Assembly (NCBI RefSeq): GCF_012184415.1
Contig: NZ_VTOX01000001.1
Location: forward strand, 186,001-250,000
From: Ramlibacter lithotrophicus
Lineage (GTDB): Bacteria; Pseudomonadota; Gammaproteobacteria; Burkholderiales; Burkholderiaceae_C
DNA: 64,000 bases
Direction: 5' to 3'
Shown: piece after piece, positions 9,464 to 21,605 of the stretch
Layout: the number at the start of each line of letters is the position of its first letter
Numbering within the stretch: position 1 is the first letter of the stretch
The notes under the pieces: model-generated
What the model was told of the DNA's origin: nothing
Databases searched by the model: none
Seen by the model: the letters and a program-made list of their open reading frames with translations, nothing else
Made by a program: the position numbers and the translations under genes

Positions 9464-10747
9464 ATGAACTCGAAAATCAACGCCGTCAAAGGCATGAACG
9501 ACATCCTGCCGCCGGAATCGGCGCGCTGGGAATGGCTGGAGGACAAGGTCCGCGAACTGATGGCGCGCCATGCGTACCGCATGGTCCGCACGCCGATCGT
9601 CGAGCCGACGGCGCTCTTCGTGCGCGGCACCGGCGAGACCACGGACATCGTCGAGAAGGAGATGTACTCCTTCGAGGACCGGCTCAACGGCGAACAGCTG
9701 ACGCTGCGGCCTGAGAATACGCCCGGCGTCGTGCGGGCGGCGATCGAGCACAACCTGACCTACGACGGCGGCAAGCGGCTGTACTACATGGGCCAGATGT
9801 TCCGCCACGAGCGGCCGCAGCGCGGGCGCTATCGCCAGTTCTACCAGCTCGGCGCCGAAGTGCTGGGCTTTCCGGGGCCGGAGGTCGACGCCGAGCTGAT
9901 GGTGCTCGCGCACCAGTTGCTGGCCGACCTGGGCCTCGCCAACGTCCGGGTCGAGCTGAACAGTCTGGGCGTGCCCGCCGAGCGGCGGGCCCACCGCGAG
10001 GCGCTTGTGGCGTACTTCGAGCGGCACGCCGCCCTGCTGGACGCGGACGCCCAGCGGCGCCTGCACACCAATCCGCTGCGCATCCTCGACACCAAGAATC
10101 CCGCGATGCAGGAAATGGTGCAGGCCGCGCCGCAATTGCTGGACTACCTGGGCGAGGCATCGCTCAAGCACCTGCACACGGTGCAGAAGCTGCTCGATGC
10201 CTGCGGCGTGCCGTGGACGGTCAACGCCCGGCTGGTGCGCGGGCTGGACTACTACAGCCACACGGTCTTCGAATTCATCACCGACGAACTGGGTGCCCAG
10301 GGCACGCTGTGCGGCGGCGGACGCTATGACGGCCTGTTCGAGATCCTGGGCGGCAAGCCGACGCCGGCCGTCGGCTGGGGCATGGGGATCGAACGCGTCC
10401 TGGAACTGCTGGTGCTGCAACTGGGCGAATTCGGCGCCCCTGCGCCCGATGCGTACGCGATCGTTCCGGCGGCGGAAGCGCTCCCGCTCGCCATGCCGGC
10501 CCTGCAGGCCCTGCGCGCCGAGGGCGTCAAGGTGCAGATGCACGCCGGGTCGGGCGAAGGCATGGGCAGCATGAAGTCGCAGTTCAAGAAAGCCGACGGC
10601 AGCGGCGCCCGGTATGCGCTGGTGTTCGGGCCCGACGAACTGGCGATCGGCATGGTCACGGTGAAGGCCCTGCGCGACGGGACCGGGGCCCAGGTACAGC
10701 GCCCGCTGGGGGGCTGCGCCGATTGGGCGGACACGCTCAAGGCGTAG
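9464..10747 (+). CDS. hisS: Histidine--tRNA ligase
   Basis: HisRS charges tRNA-His. The 427-residue protein opens with [15 protein letters not shown] and has class II motif 2 ([22 protein letters not shown]), the histidine-specific [15 protein letters not shown] and GGGRYDGL boxes, and motif 3 [13 protein letters not shown]; the anticodon-binding domain follows from about residue 335. It lies 83 bases after ispG, in a GC-rich spacer with several imperfect direct repeats, and continues into the yfgM-bamB-der series. Confidence 0.97.
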   Translation: MNSKINAVKGMNDILPPESARWEWLEDKVRELMARHAYRMVRTPIVEPTALFVRGTGETTDIVEKEMYSFEDRLNGEQLTLRPENTPGVVRAAIEHNLTYDGGKRLYYMGQMFRHERPQRGRYRQFYQLGAEVLGFPGPEVDAELMVLAHQLLADLGLANVRVELNSLGVPAERRAHREALVAYFERHAALLDADAQRRLHTNPLRILDTKNPAMQEMVQAAPQLLDYLGEASLKHLHTVQKLLDACGVPWTVNARLVRGLDYYSHTVFEFITDELGAQGTLCGGGRYDGLFEILGGKPTPAVGWGMGIERVLELLVLQLGEFGAPAPDAYAIVPAAEALPLAMPALQALRAEGVKVQMHAGSGEGMGSMKSQFKKADGSGARYALVFGPDELAIGMVTVKALRDGTGAQVQRPLGGCADWADTLKA

Positions 10748-10766
10748 CCCGCGGGGCGGGCCCTCA

Positions 10767-10772
10767 TACAAT
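10767..10772 (+). promoter_or_regulatory. Candidate -10 box for the yfgM-bamB-der operon
   Basis: TACAAT lies 26 bases before the start of the YfgM-like gene, directly after hisS. It matches five of six consensus positions, but no -35 hexamer is evident. Confidence 0.4.
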
Positions 10773-10797
10773 CCAAGGCTCCCCACAGAACTCAACC

Positions 10798-11481
10798 ATG
10801 GCAAAACAACTCGATCTCGAAGAACAGGAACAGCTTGACGAGCTCAAGCACTTCTGGCGGGAATACGGCAACCTGATCACCTGGGCACTGATCGCGGTGT
10901 TCGGCGCGATCGCCGCCTGGAACGGCTGGCAATACTGGCAGAACAGCCAGGCCGCGCAGGCCTCCGCCATGTACGACGAGATCGAGCGTGCGGTGCAGGC
11001 CGGGGACACGGACCGCCTGGAGCGTGCGTTTTCCGACCTGAAGGAGCGCTTTGGCCGCACCACCTACGCGCAGCAGGCCGGCCTGCTCGCAGCCACCACG
11101 CTGCAGGCCAAGGGCAAGGCCGACGCGGCCAAGGCCACGCTGGCCTGGGTCGCCGAGAAGTCGCCCGACGAGGGCTACCAGGCCCTGGCGCGCTTGCGGC
11201 TGGCCGGCGTGATGCTGGAGGCGAAGGCGTACGACGATGCCCTCAAGCAGCTCGCCGGTAATTTCCCCCCGGAGTTCGCGCCGCTGGCCGCCGACCGGCG
11301 CGGCGACGTCCTGAGCCTGCAGGGCAAGAAGGCCGAGGCCAGGGCCGAATACGAGAAGGCCTACAAGGCGTTCGACGAGCGCAGCGATTACCGCCGGCTG
11401 ATCGAGGTCAAGCTCGGCGCGCTGGGCGTCGACGCGAAACAGCTTGCGGCGCCGGGCACCGCGGCGGGAGCCAAGTCGTGA
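10798..11481 (+). CDS. YfgM-family TPR membrane protein (BamB partner/ancillary SecYEG factor)
   Basis: The 227-residue product begins MAKQLDLEEQEQLDELK, has one membrane span (about residues 30-48, NLITWALIAVFGAIAAW) and then TPR-like helices in the periplasm (YAQQAGLLAATTLQAKG, YEKAYKAFDERSDYRRL). This matches the YfgM family, which in E. coli interacts with SecYEG and periplasmic chaperones. It sits in the conserved hisS-yfgM-bamB-der order, and its stop overlaps the bamB GTG start by 4 bases. The exact role in this organism is inferred. Confidence 0.85.
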   Translation: MAKQLDLEEQEQLDELKHFWREYGNLITWALIAVFGAIAAWNGWQYWQNSQAAQASAMYDEIERAVQAGDTDRLERAFSDLKERFGRTTYAQQAGLLAATTLQAKGKADAAKATLAWVAEKSPDEGYQALARLRLAGVMLEAKAYDDALKQLAGNFPPEFAPLAADRRGDVLSLQGKKAEARAEYEKAYKAFDERSDYRRLIEVKLGALGVDAKQLAAPGTAAGAKS

Positions 11482-12629
11482 CGCGCCGCGCGCTGCGCGC
11501 CGCCTGCTCCGCGATCGCCGCCGCCGCCCTCCTGGCCGGCTGTTCGGCCATGCCGTCCTTCCTCGGCCTGGGCGGGGCCGAAAAGCCGAAGCCGGCGGAG
11601 CTGGCGCCCAACGTGGCGCTGATCGCGGTGCGCCCCGCCTGGACGGCCCGGGTCGGTGAAGTCTCCGCACCGATGTCGGTGAGCGTGAACGGGAACACGA
11701 TCGCCATCGCCAGCGTGGACGGCACGGTGGCCGCCATCGACGCGGCGAGCGGCCGCGACCTGTGGCGCGGCAGTGCCGGCGGCCCGATCGCGGCCGGTGT
11801 CGGCAGCGACGGCACGACCGCCGCGGTGGTCACCCGCGCCAACGAACTGGTCGCGCTGGCCGGCGGCAAGCCGGTGTGGCGCGAGCAACTGCCCGCCGTC
11901 TCCTATACGGCCCCGTTCGTCGCCGGCGGGCGCGTGTTCGTCCTGACCGCCGACCGCTCGGTGAGCGCGTTCGATGCGCGCAACGGGCGCCGGCTGTGGA
12001 CGCAGCAGCGTCCCGGCGAACCCCTCGTGTTGCGCCACGGCGGCGTGATGCTGGCCGTGGGCGACACGCTGGTGGTGGGCCTGTCGGGCCGGCTGGCGGG
12101 GCTGGACCCCTTGACCGGCCGGGTCCGCTGGGAGGCGCCGATCGCGGTCCCGCGCGGCGTGAACGATGTCGAGCGGCTGGTCGACCTGGTGGGCAGCGCG
12201 AGCCGCGTCGGCGACTCGGTCTGCGCGCGGGCGTTCCAGGCCGCGGTCGGTTGCGTGAACGCCGCCCGCGGCGCCGTCGCCTGGACCAAGCCGGCCAGCG
12301 GCGCCGAGGGCCTGCACGGCGACGAGCGGCTGGTGTTCGGCACCGAAGCCGACGGCAAGGTCGTTGCCTGGAAGCGCGAGAACGGCGACCGCGCCTGGGT
12401 CAGCGAGCTGCTGCGCCACCGCGGCCTCACCGCACCGCTGTCGCTGGGCCGCTCGGTCGTGGTCGGTGACAGCACCGGCCTCGTGCACCTGCTCTCGCGC
12501 GAGGACGGCAGCCCGCTCAACCGGCTCGCCACCGACGGCTCGCCGATCATGGCCGCGCCGGTCGTCGCCGGCAACACGCTGGTCGTGCTGACGCGCAACG
12601 GCGGCCTCTACGGGTTCATCCCCGAGTGA
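11478..12629 (+). CDS. bamB: Outer membrane assembly lipoprotein BamB
   Basis: BamB is the beta-propeller scaffold lipoprotein of the BAM complex. The product is 383 residues from a GTG overlapping the yfgM stop. It has a lipobox LAGC (Cys22) and repeated PQQ-like blades, for example [31 protein letters not shown] and [15 protein letters not shown]. With bamD at the start of the window, two BAM lipoproteins are encoded within 12 kb. It ends overlapping the der start codon (TGATG). Confidence 0.94.
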   Translation: MTRRALRAACSAIAAAALLAGCSAMPSFLGLGGAEKPKPAELAPNVALIAVRPAWTARVGEVSAPMSVSVNGNTIAIASVDGTVAAIDAASGRDLWRGSAGGPIAAGVGSDGTTAAVVTRANELVALAGGKPVWREQLPAVSYTAPFVAGGRVFVLTADRSVSAFDARNGRRLWTQQRPGEPLVLRHGGVMLAVGDTLVVGLSGRLAGLDPLTGRVRWEAPIAVPRGVNDVERLVDLVGSASRVGDSVCARAFQAAVGCVNAARGAVAWTKPASGAEGLHGDERLVFGTEADGKVVAWKRENGDRAWVSELLRHRGLTAPLSLGRSVVVGDSTGLVHLLSREDGSPLNRLATDGSPIMAAPVVAGNTLVVLTRNGGLYGFIPE

Positions 12630-13972
12630 TGAAACCCGTGATGGCCCTGGTGGGCCGCCCCAACGTCGGGAAGTCCACCCTCTTCAACCGGCTCACCAAG
12701 TCGCGTGATGCGATCGTGGCCGACTTCGCGGGGCTCACGCGCGACCGCCACTACGGCAACGCGCGCCAGGGGCGGCACGAGTTCATCGTCATCGACACCG
12801 GCGGCTTCGAGCCGACGGCCGAGAGCGGCATCTACATGGAGATGGCCAAGCAGACGCGCCAGGCCGTCGCCGAAGCCGATGTGGTGATCTTCGTGCTGGA
12901 CGCCCGCGGCGGCCTCTCCGCGCAGGACCACGACATCGCGAGCTACCTGCGCAAGCTGGGCAAGCCCACGATCCTGGCCGCCAACAAGGCGGAAGGCATG
13001 ACCGAAGGGGTCCAGCTCACGGAGTTCTACGAGCTGGGCCTGGGCGAGGTGCACGCGATCTCCGCCGCCCACGGGCAGGGCATCCGCAGCCTGGTCGACC
13101 TGGCGCTCGCCACCCTCAACCTGCCCGAGGAAGAAGAGGAAGAGCAGGCGGTGGACACCGGCGTCATCAAGCTCGCGGTCGCGGGCCGCCCCAACGTCGG
13201 CAAGTCCACGCTGATCAACACCTGGCTGGGCGAGGAGCGGCTGGTGGCCTTCGACCTGCCTGGCACCACGCGCGACGCCATCTCGGTGCCGTTCGAGCGG
13301 GCCGGCCAGAAGTTCGAGCTGATCGACACCGCCGGCCTGCGCCGCAAGGGCCGCGTGTTCGAGGCGATCGAGAAGTTCTCGGTCGTCAAGACGCTGCAGG
13401 CGATCGAATCGGCCAACGTCGTGCTGCTGCTGCTGGACGCCACCCAGGGCGTGACCGACCAGGATGCCCACATCGCCGGCTACATCCTGGAAAGCGGCCG
13501 GGCCGTCGTGCTGGCCGTCAACAAGTGGGACGCGGTGGACGAGTACCAACGCGAGCAGCTGCAGCGGCAGATCGAGACCAGGCTCGCCTTCCTCAAGTTC
13601 GCGCCCATGCATTTCATCTCGGCGATCAGGCGGCAGGGACTCGGGCCGGTGTGGCAGTCGATCGCGCAGGCGCACCGCTCGGCCATGATCAAGATGCCGA
13701 CGCCGGTGCTCACCCGGCTGTTGCTGGAAGCCGTGCAGTTCCAGCAGCCCAAGCGTTCCGGCATGTTCCGGCCGAAGCTGCGCTACGCGCACCAGGGCGG
13801 CATGAACCCACCGGTGATCGTGGTCCACGGCAACTCGCTCGAGCACGTGACCGAAGCGTACAAGCGGTTCCTGGAAGGCCGGTTCCGCAAGGAGTTCAAC
13901 CTGATCGGAACGCCCTTGCGCATCGAGATGAAGACCTCGAAGAACCCCTACGCCGAAAAAGAAAATAGCTGA
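12629..13972 (+). CDS. der: Ribosome-biogenesis GTPase Der (EngA)
   Basis: Der is the essential tandem-GTPase factor for 50S assembly. The 447-residue product has two G domains, each with a [10 protein letters not shown]-loop (about residues 8-16 and 186-194), DTGGF and DTAGL G3 motifs, NKAE and NKWD G4 motifs, and a C-terminal KH-like domain ending near [19 protein letters not shown] at 12629 is chosen over a GTG one codon earlier. A Glu-rich linker separates the G domains, as in other betaproteobacterial Der proteins. Confidence 0.97.
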   Translation: MKPVMALVGRPNVGKSTLFNRLTKSRDAIVADFAGLTRDRHYGNARQGRHEFIVIDTGGFEPTAESGIYMEMAKQTRQAVAEADVVIFVLDARGGLSAQDHDIASYLRKLGKPTILAANKAEGMTEGVQLTEFYELGLGEVHAISAAHGQGIRSLVDLALATLNLPEEEEEEQAVDTGVIKLAVAGRPNVGKSTLINTWLGEERLVAFDLPGTTRDAISVPFERAGQKFELIDTAGLRRKGRVFEAIEKFSVVKTLQAIESANVVLLLLDATQGVTDQDAHIAGYILESGRAVVLAVNKWDAVDEYQREQLQRQIETRLAFLKFAPMHFISAIRRQGLGPVWQSIAQAHRSAMIKMPTPVLTRLLLEAVQFQQPKRSGMFRPKLRYAHQGGMNPPVIVVHGNSLEHVTEAYKRFLEGRFRKEFNLIGTPLRIEMKTSKNPYAEKENS

Positions 13973-14103
13973 GGCTCTTGTACTCGCGCAAGGCGCCGCC
14001 AAATAGTGGGGACTGAACACTTCCGGCCGCACGCGCCCAGCGTTGCGCTGTGGTAAGGTGCAGTTTCCAACAACATTTCCGGCCGCGGAACACGGAGAAT
14101 ATC

Positions 14104-14352
14104 GTGAGCAACAAAGGGCAGCTTCTACAAGACCCATTCCTGAATACCTTGCGCCGCGAGCATGTGCCGGTGTCGATCTACCTCGTCAACGGCATCAAGC
14201 TGCAGGGGCAGATCGAGTCCTTCGACCAGTACGTCGTCCTGTTGCGCAACACGGTGACGCAGATGGTCTACAAGCACGCGATTTCCACCATCGTGCCGGG
14301 CCGCGCCGTGAACTTCTCCACCGCGGAAGGCACGGAAGCCGGCACCACCTGA
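14104..14352 (+). CDS. hfq: RNA chaperone Hfq
   Basis: Hfq forms hexamers that pair small RNAs with mRNAs. The 82-residue product starts at a GTG ([18 protein letters not shown]) and contains the Sm1 segment [19 protein letters not shown] and the Sm2 segment with [10 protein letters not shown], both fully conserved. A GAGAAT stretch just upstream is a weak ribosome site. The 131-base gap after der probably carries its promoter; I see a TAAGGT hexamer but no firm -35. It leads into hflX-hflK-hflC, the usual order. Confidence 0.97.
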   Translation: MSNKGQLLQDPFLNTLRREHVPVSIYLVNGIKLQGQIESFDQYVVLLRNTVTQMVYKHAISTIVPGRAVNFSTAEGTEAGTT

Positions 14353-14413
14353 AGGCCCCGACGCCAAGGGGGGCCGGTCGACCGCCTGACACCGAACCCC
14401 GACCCACCCGCAC

Positions 14414-15592
14414 TTGAGTTTTCCTGAACAGCCAAATAGTCCCGCCACCCCCACCATCCTGGTCGGGGTGGACCTCGGGCTGCCTCACTTCGACGCCGAA
14501 CTGGAAGAGCTGGGCCTGCTGTCGCAGACGGCCGGGCTGGCGCCGGTGGCGCGCGTGGTCTGCAGGCGCAAGGCGCCCGACGCGGCGCTGTTCATCGGCA
14601 AGGGCAAGGCCGACGAGATCAAGCAGCTGGCCGACGAGATGGGCGCGGCCGAGGTCCTGTTCGACCAGGCCCTGAGCCCGGCGCAGCAGCGCAACCTCGA
14701 GCGCCATCTGGACCGGCCGGTGAACGACCGCACCTTGCTGATCCTGGAGATCTTCGCCCAGCGCGCCCGCAGCCACGAAGGCAAGCTGCAGGTCGAACTG
14801 GCGCGGCTGCAGTACGTCAGCACGCGGCTGGTGCGGCGCTGGTCGCACCTGGAGCGGCAGGCCGGCGGCGCCGGCGTGCGCGGCGGCCCCGGCGAAAAGC
14901 AGATCGAGCTGGACCGCCGGATGATCTCGGAAGCGATCAAGCGCACCCGCGAGCGGCTGGTGAAGGTCAAGCGCCAGCGCCAGACGCAGCGGCGCCGCCG
15001 CGAGCGGCAGGGCGCCTTCAACATCTCGCTGGTCGGCTACACCAACGCCGGCAAGTCGACGCTGTTCAACGCGCTCGTCAAGGCCGGCGCGTACGCGGCC
15101 AACCAGCTGTTCGCCACCCTCGACACCACGACGCGCCAGCTGTATCTGGGCGAAGCGGGCCGGTCGGTGTCGCTGTCGGACACGGTCGGCTTCATCCGCG
15201 ACCTGCCGCACGGCCTGATCGACGCGTTCCAGGCCACGTTGCAGGAGGCCGCCGACGCGGACCTGCTGCTGCACGTGGTGGACGCCGCCAACCCGAACCA
15301 CCCGGAGCAGATCGCCCAGGTGCAGCAGGTGCTGCACGAGATCGGGGCGGGCGACGTGCCGCAGCTGCTGGTCTTCAACAAGATCGACCTGCTCGAGCCG
15401 AGCAAGCAGCCGCGCCGCGAGGTCGACCAGTTCCAGCTCGAAGGCGTGCAGGTGCCCCGGGTCTTCGTCAGCGGGTTCACGGGCGCGGGCCTCACCGCCC
15501 TGCGCGCCGAGCTGGCCCGGGAAGTGGGCGAGCGCAGCCCGCCGGCGGCGCAGGAAGACCCGAACCCCAAGGTTCACGACAGCCACGCCTGA
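14414..15592 (+). CDS. hflX: Ribosome-splitting GTPase HflX
   Basis: HflX is a heat-shock GTPase that splits stalled 70S ribosomes. The 392-residue protein has the N-terminal HflX domain with RRKAPDAALFIGKGKADEI, a coiled-coil linker with GGPGEKQIELDRRMI, and the G domain with GYTNAGKSTLFNAL (about residue 215), DTVGFIRDLPH and NKIDLLE. The start is a TTG 61 bases after hfq with no strong ribosome site; a GTG at the VGVDLG segment is an alternative that would trim about 18 residues. Confidence 0.94.
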   Translation: MSFPEQPNSPATPTILVGVDLGLPHFDAELEELGLLSQTAGLAPVARVVCRRKAPDAALFIGKGKADEIKQLADEMGAAEVLFDQALSPAQQRNLERHLDRPVNDRTLLILEIFAQRARSHEGKLQVELARLQYVSTRLVRRWSHLERQAGGAGVRGGPGEKQIELDRRMISEAIKRTRERLVKVKRQRQTQRRRRERQGAFNISLVGYTNAGKSTLFNALVKAGAYAANQLFATLDTTTRQLYLGEAGRSVSLSDTVGFIRDLPHGLIDAFQATLQEAADADLLLHVVDAANPNHPEQIAQVQQVLHEIGAGDVPQLLVFNKIDLLEPSKQPRREVDQFQLEGVQVPRVFVSGFTGAGLTALRAELAREVGERSPPAAQEDPNPKVHDSHA

Positions 15593-15633
15593 TTGGGCAC
15601 AATGCGGTTGTTACAAAGAAGAGATCCACGCGC

Positions 15634-16974
15634 ATGAACCTCCCACTTCGCAACCTGTCCTGGGCCGGGCTGAAGGGCCGCTTCTGGGGCATGTTCAACC
15701 TGAACGACCCGCGATGGGGGCGCGGCGAGGACGGCAAGCAGCCCGAGAACAACCGGCCCGACAAGCCAGAGGGCGGGGGCCGTGGGCCCAACCAGGGCCC
15801 GCCCGACCTCGATGAACTGTGGCGCGACTTCAACCGGCGCCTGGGCGGCCTGTTCGGCGGCCGCCGGCGCGGCGGCGGGGACGGCGGCGGCTTCGGCGGC
15901 GGCAATTTCCAGCCCGACATGAAGAGCGCCGGCATCGGCGCCGGCCTGGTCGCCGCCATCGTCGTGCTGATCTGGCTGGGCACCGGCTTCTTCATCGTGC
16001 AGGAAGGCCAGCAGGCCGTGATCACGCAGTTCGGGCGCTACAAGTCCACCGTCGGCGCCGGTTTCAACTGGCGGCTGCCGTACCCGATCCAGCGCCACGA
16101 GCTGGTGTTCGTCACGCAGATCCGCTCGGTGGATGTCGGCCGCGACGTCGTGATCAAGGCCACCGGCCTGCGCGACTCGGCGATGCTGACCGAGGACGAG
16201 AACATCGTCGAGATCCGGTTCGCCGTGCAGTACCGGCTGAAGGACGCCCGGGCCTGGCTGTTCGTGAGCAAGAACCCGGCCGAGGCCGTGGTGCAGGCCG
16301 CCGAGACGGCGGTGCGCGAGGTGGTCGGCAAGATGCGCATGGACTCGGCCCTGGCCGAGGAGCGCGACCAGATCGGTCCGCGCGTGCGCCAGCTGATGCA
16401 GGAGATCCTCGACCGCTACGGCATCGGCGTAGACGTGGTCGCGATCAACCTCCAGCAAAGCGGCGTGCGCCCGCCCGAACAGGTGCAGGCCGCGTTCGAC
16501 GACGTGCTCAAGGCCGGCCAGGAGCGCGAGCGCGCCAAGAACGAGGCGCAGGCGTATGCCAACGACGTGATCCCGCGGGCGGTCGGCTCGGCCTCGCGCC
16601 TGACGCAGGAAGCCGAGGGCTACAAGGCGCGGATCGTGGCCCAGGCGCAGGGCGATGCGCAGCGCTTCAAGTCGGTGCTGACCGAGTACCAGCGCGCGCC
16701 TCAGGTCACGCGCGACCGCATGTACCTGGACACGATGCAGCAGATCTACAGCAGCGTCACCAAGGTCCTGGTGGACTCGCGGCAGGGCGGCAACATGCTG
16801 TTCATGCCGCTCGACCGGATCCTGCAGCAGGTGGCGCAGGGCGGCGCGGCGACCGTCGTGCCGCCGCCGGAACCCGGCGCTGCGCCGGGCTCGGCGCCCG
16901 CGGCGCCGGCGTCGGGCATGACCGACTCCCGCACGCGAGACGGCGGCCGCAGCCGCGAGCGCGAGACGCGCTGA
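15634..16974 (+). CDS. hflK: FtsH protease modulator HflK
   Basis: HflK and HflC form the SPFH cage around FtsH hexamers. The 446-residue product has a Gly/Arg/Pro-rich cytoplasmic N-terminus (about 1-95, including a Gly-rich run), one membrane span (about 100-120), then the SPFH/band-7 domain beginning VQEGQQAVITQFGRY and a long helical region rich in Glu/Arg. It is 15 bases upstream of hflC. A second FtsH-type protease encoded at 48.0 kb in this window is a possible extra client; that link is speculative. Confidence 0.95.
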   Translation: MNLPLRNLSWAGLKGRFWGMFNLNDPRWGRGEDGKQPENNRPDKPEGGGRGPNQGPPDLDELWRDFNRRLGGLFGGRRRGGGDGGGFGGGNFQPDMKSAGIGAGLVAAIVVLIWLGTGFFIVQEGQQAVITQFGRYKSTVGAGFNWRLPYPIQRHELVFVTQIRSVDVGRDVVIKATGLRDSAMLTEDENIVEIRFAVQYRLKDARAWLFVSKNPAEAVVQAAETAVREVVGKMRMDSALAEERDQIGPRVRQLMQEILDRYGIGVDVVAINLQQSGVRPPEQVQAAFDDVLKAGQERERAKNEAQAYANDVIPRAVGSASRLTQEAEGYKARIVAQAQGDAQRFKSVLTEYQRAPQVTRDRMYLDTMQQIYSSVTKVLVDSRQGGNMLFMPLDRILQQVAQGGAATVVPPPEPGAAPGSAPAAPASGMTDSRTRDGGRSRERETR

Positions 16975-16989
16975 GCGAAGGACAGGACA

Positions 16990-17895
16990 ATGAACAGAAT
17001 CGGATTCATGGTGACCTCGGCGCTGGTGGCGCTTGCGCTGCTCAGCTCCATGCTGTTCGTGGTGGACCAACGGCAGTTCGGCGTGGTGTTCGCGCTCGGC
17101 CAGATCAAGGAAGTGATCACCGAGCCCGGGCTCAACTTCAAGCTGCCGCCGCCGTTCCAGAACGTCTCGTACATCGACAAGCGGCTGCTGACGCTGGAGA
17201 GCCCCGATACCGAGCCGATGCTGACGCTGGAGAAGCAGCGCGTGGTGATCGACTGGTACGTGCGCTGGCGCATCATCGATCCGTCGCAGTACATCCGCAA
17301 CGTCGGCCTGGACGAGGCCGCCGGCGCGAACCAGCTGAGCCGGGTGGTGCGCAACGCGTTCCAGGAAGAGGTCAACCGCCGCACGGTGCGCGAACTGCTG
17401 TCGGCCAAGCGCGAGCAGGTGATGAACGACGTCCAGCGCGAGGTACTCGAGGTGGTCAAGGGGGCCAAGCCCTGGGGCATCGACGTGATCGACGTGCGCA
17501 TCAACCGCGTCGACTATGTCGAGGCGATCACCGAATCGGTCTACCGCCGGATGGAAGCCGAGCGCAAGCGCGTCGCCAACGAGCTGCGCTCGACCGGCGC
17601 GGCCGAGGGCGAGAAGATCCGCGCCGACGCCGACCGCCAGCGCGAGGTGACCATCGCCAATGCCTACCGCGACGCGCAGAAGATCAAGGGCGAGGGCGAC
17701 GCCCAGGCGGCGGCCGTCTACGGCGAGGCCTTCGGCCGCGACCCGCAGTTCGCGCAGTTCTACCGCAGCCTCGAGGCCTACAAGGCGACCTTCAACAAGA
17801 AGGGCGACGTGATGGTGCTGGACCCGGCAGGCACCGAATTCTTCAAGGCGTTCCGCGGCAGCGGCGCCGCCGGCCAGGCACCGGCGAAGAAATAG
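16990..17895 (+). CDS. hflC: FtsH protease modulator HflC
   Basis: Partner of HflK. The 301-residue protein has an N-terminal signal-anchor (about residues 5-23) and an SPFH domain beginning VDQRQFGVVFALGQIKEV, with the family segments VVIDWYVRWRIIDP and GIDVIDVRINRVDY, and an Ala/Glu-rich helix toward the C-terminus. A clear AAGGACAGGAC ribosome region precedes the ATG. It ends just before the small DUF2065 gene. Confidence 0.95.
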   Translation: MNRIGFMVTSALVALALLSSMLFVVDQRQFGVVFALGQIKEVITEPGLNFKLPPPFQNVSYIDKRLLTLESPDTEPMLTLEKQRVVIDWYVRWRIIDPSQYIRNVGLDEAAGANQLSRVVRNAFQEEVNRRTVRELLSAKREQVMNDVQREVLEVVKGAKPWGIDVIDVRINRVDYVEAITESVYRRMEAERKRVANELRSTGAAEGEKIRADADRQREVTIANAYRDAQKIKGEGDAQAAAVYGEAFGRDPQFAQFYRSLEAYKATFNKKGDVMVLDPAGTEFFKAFRGSGAAGQAPAKK

Positions 17896-17898
17896 GCC

Positions 17899-18087
17899 TT
17901 GGACGGCGATACCTTCTGGGTCGCGCTGGGGCTCGTCCTGGTGCTGGAGGGGCTGTTCCCCTTCGTCTCGCCCGGCGGGTGGCGCCGCACCTTCCTGCGG
18001 CTGCTGCAGTTGCAGGACGGGCAGCTGCGCTTCTTCGGCCTGTGCAGCATCCTCGGCGGGCTGTTGACGCTGTGGCTGTTCGGGTGA
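17899..18087 (+). CDS. DUF2065 (YjeT-like) small inner-membrane protein
   Basis: The 62-residue product is two hydrophobic segments (about 5-25 and 45-61) joined by a short basic loop with PGGWRRTFLRLLQLQDGQLRF split across residues 25-45, the typical DUF2065/YjeT layout. The start is a TTG 3 bases after hflC. The hflC-DUF2065-hisZ/purA order is common in proteobacteria. The function is not known. Confidence 0.85.
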   Translation: MDGDTFWVALGLVLVLEGLFPFVSPGGWRRTFLRLLQLQDGQLRFFGLCSILGGLLTLWLFG

Positions 18088-18173
18088 GGCCGGCGTCAGG
18101 CGCGCCCGCCGCCGCGAAGTCCCGAACGCAGCGGGCCGCGCCCCGCTCAGCCGGAGGCCGCACTGCCGGCCGG

Positions 18174-18179
18174 TAAAAT
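18174..18179 (+). promoter_or_regulatory. Candidate -10 box for hisZ
   Basis: TAAAAT in the context CCGGTAAAATAGCC lies 25 bases before the hisZ ATG in the 117-base gap after the DUF2065 gene. No clear -35 is seen. Confidence 0.4.
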
Positions 18180-18204
18180 AGCCGTTTTCACAGCGCCCCT
18201 CCAC

Positions 18205-20809
<2,605 letters not shown>

Positions 20810-20878
20810 TTCCCTTGCCGCCCCGGCGCCGGCGCGAGCGGCGGCGGGGCGCGCCACTCGAAACCTGGAGACCTCCGA

Positions 20879-21403
20879 ATGTTGACGGAAGACGGCAAGC
20901 ACCTGTACGTGAGCTACGACGAGTACCACAACCTGATCGAGAAGCTCGCGATCAAGGTGTACCAGTCGGGCTGGCAGTTCGACACCATCCTGTGCCTGGC
21001 GCGCGGCGGCATGCGCCCCGGCGACATGCTCTCCCGCATCTTCGACAAGCCGCTGGCGATCATGTCGACCAGCTCGTACCGTGCCGACGCCGGAACGGTG
21101 CAGGGGCACCTGGACATCGCGCGCTACATCACGACGCCCAAGGGCGAGATCGCCGGCCGCGTCCTGCTGGTCGACGACCTGGCGGACTCGGGCCACACGC
21201 TGCACGCCGTCGTCGACCTGCTGCGCAACAACTATCCGCCGATCACCGAACTGCGCACGGCGGTGGTCTGGACGAAGGGAATGTCGAAGTTCACAGCCGA
21301 CTATTCGGTGGAATTCCTGCCGACGAATCCCTGGATCCACCAGCCGTTCGAGGTCTACGACAGCATGGGGCCGGAGAAGCTGCTGGCGAAATGGAGTCAC
21401 TGA
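20879..21403 (+). CDS. Purine-type phosphoribosyltransferase
   Basis: The 174-residue product has the type I phosphoribosyltransferase fold with the PRPP-binding motif VLLVDDLADSGHTLHAVVDLL (residues about 95-115, written here as one motif of the family) and the CLARGGMRPGDML loop. It follows purA by 69 bases, with a ribosome site near GGAGACC. Context and motif favour a hypoxanthine/xanthine/guanine salvage enzyme, but the base specificity cannot be read from the sequence. The stop lies within the first base of a terminator stem. Confidence 0.85.
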   Translation: MLTEDGKHLYVSYDEYHNLIEKLAIKVYQSGWQFDTILCLARGGMRPGDMLSRIFDKPLAIMSTSSYRADAGTVQGHLDIARYITTPKGEIAGRVLLVDDLADSGHTLHAVVDLLRNNYPPITELRTAVVWTKGMSKFTADYSVEFLPTNPWIHQPFEVYDSMGPEKLLAKWSH

Positions 21404-21424
21404 AAAAGTCGCGCACGACTTTTT
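21403..21424. terminator. Bidirectional intrinsic terminator
   Basis: AAAAAGTCG, a CGCA loop and CGACTTTTT form a perfect 9-bp stem with A and T runs on both sides. It begins at the last base of the phosphoribosyltransferase stop codon and closes the purA operon. It could also stop transcription from the other side. Confidence 0.8.
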
Positions 21425-21531
21425 CCAGTGGCCTGATCAGTGTGAAGAGGACCGGCGAAGCCGGATCCTCTCCACAAGAGGGACCGCCCTGCACGCTGTT
21501 CCGTGCGGTCCACGTGCCGCTGCGCGGTGGG

Positions 21532-21579
21532 CCCTCACCCCAACCCTCTCCCGCCGGCGCGAGAGGGTTGGGGTGAGGG
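21532..21579. repeat. 19-bp perfect inverted repeat between operons
   Basis: The arm CCCTCACCCCAACCCTCTC is repeated perfectly inverted after a 10-base GC loop. Upstream of it, an imperfect palindrome around 21448-21473 pairs GAGGACCGGC with GCCGGATCCTC. Together with the terminator they form a 180-base block of nested palindromes. Similar CCTCACCCCAACCCTC palindromes are seen scattered in many GC-rich proteobacteria (general knowledge). Confidence 0.75.
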
Positions 21580-21605
21580 TGGGGCGGCCCGGTACCATTG
21601 CGTGC

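Noticed and set aside
10746..10764. GC-rich inverted repeat after hisS as a terminator
   Set aside because: The short stem has no T run after it, and the next gene is probably still in the same or an overlapping unit.
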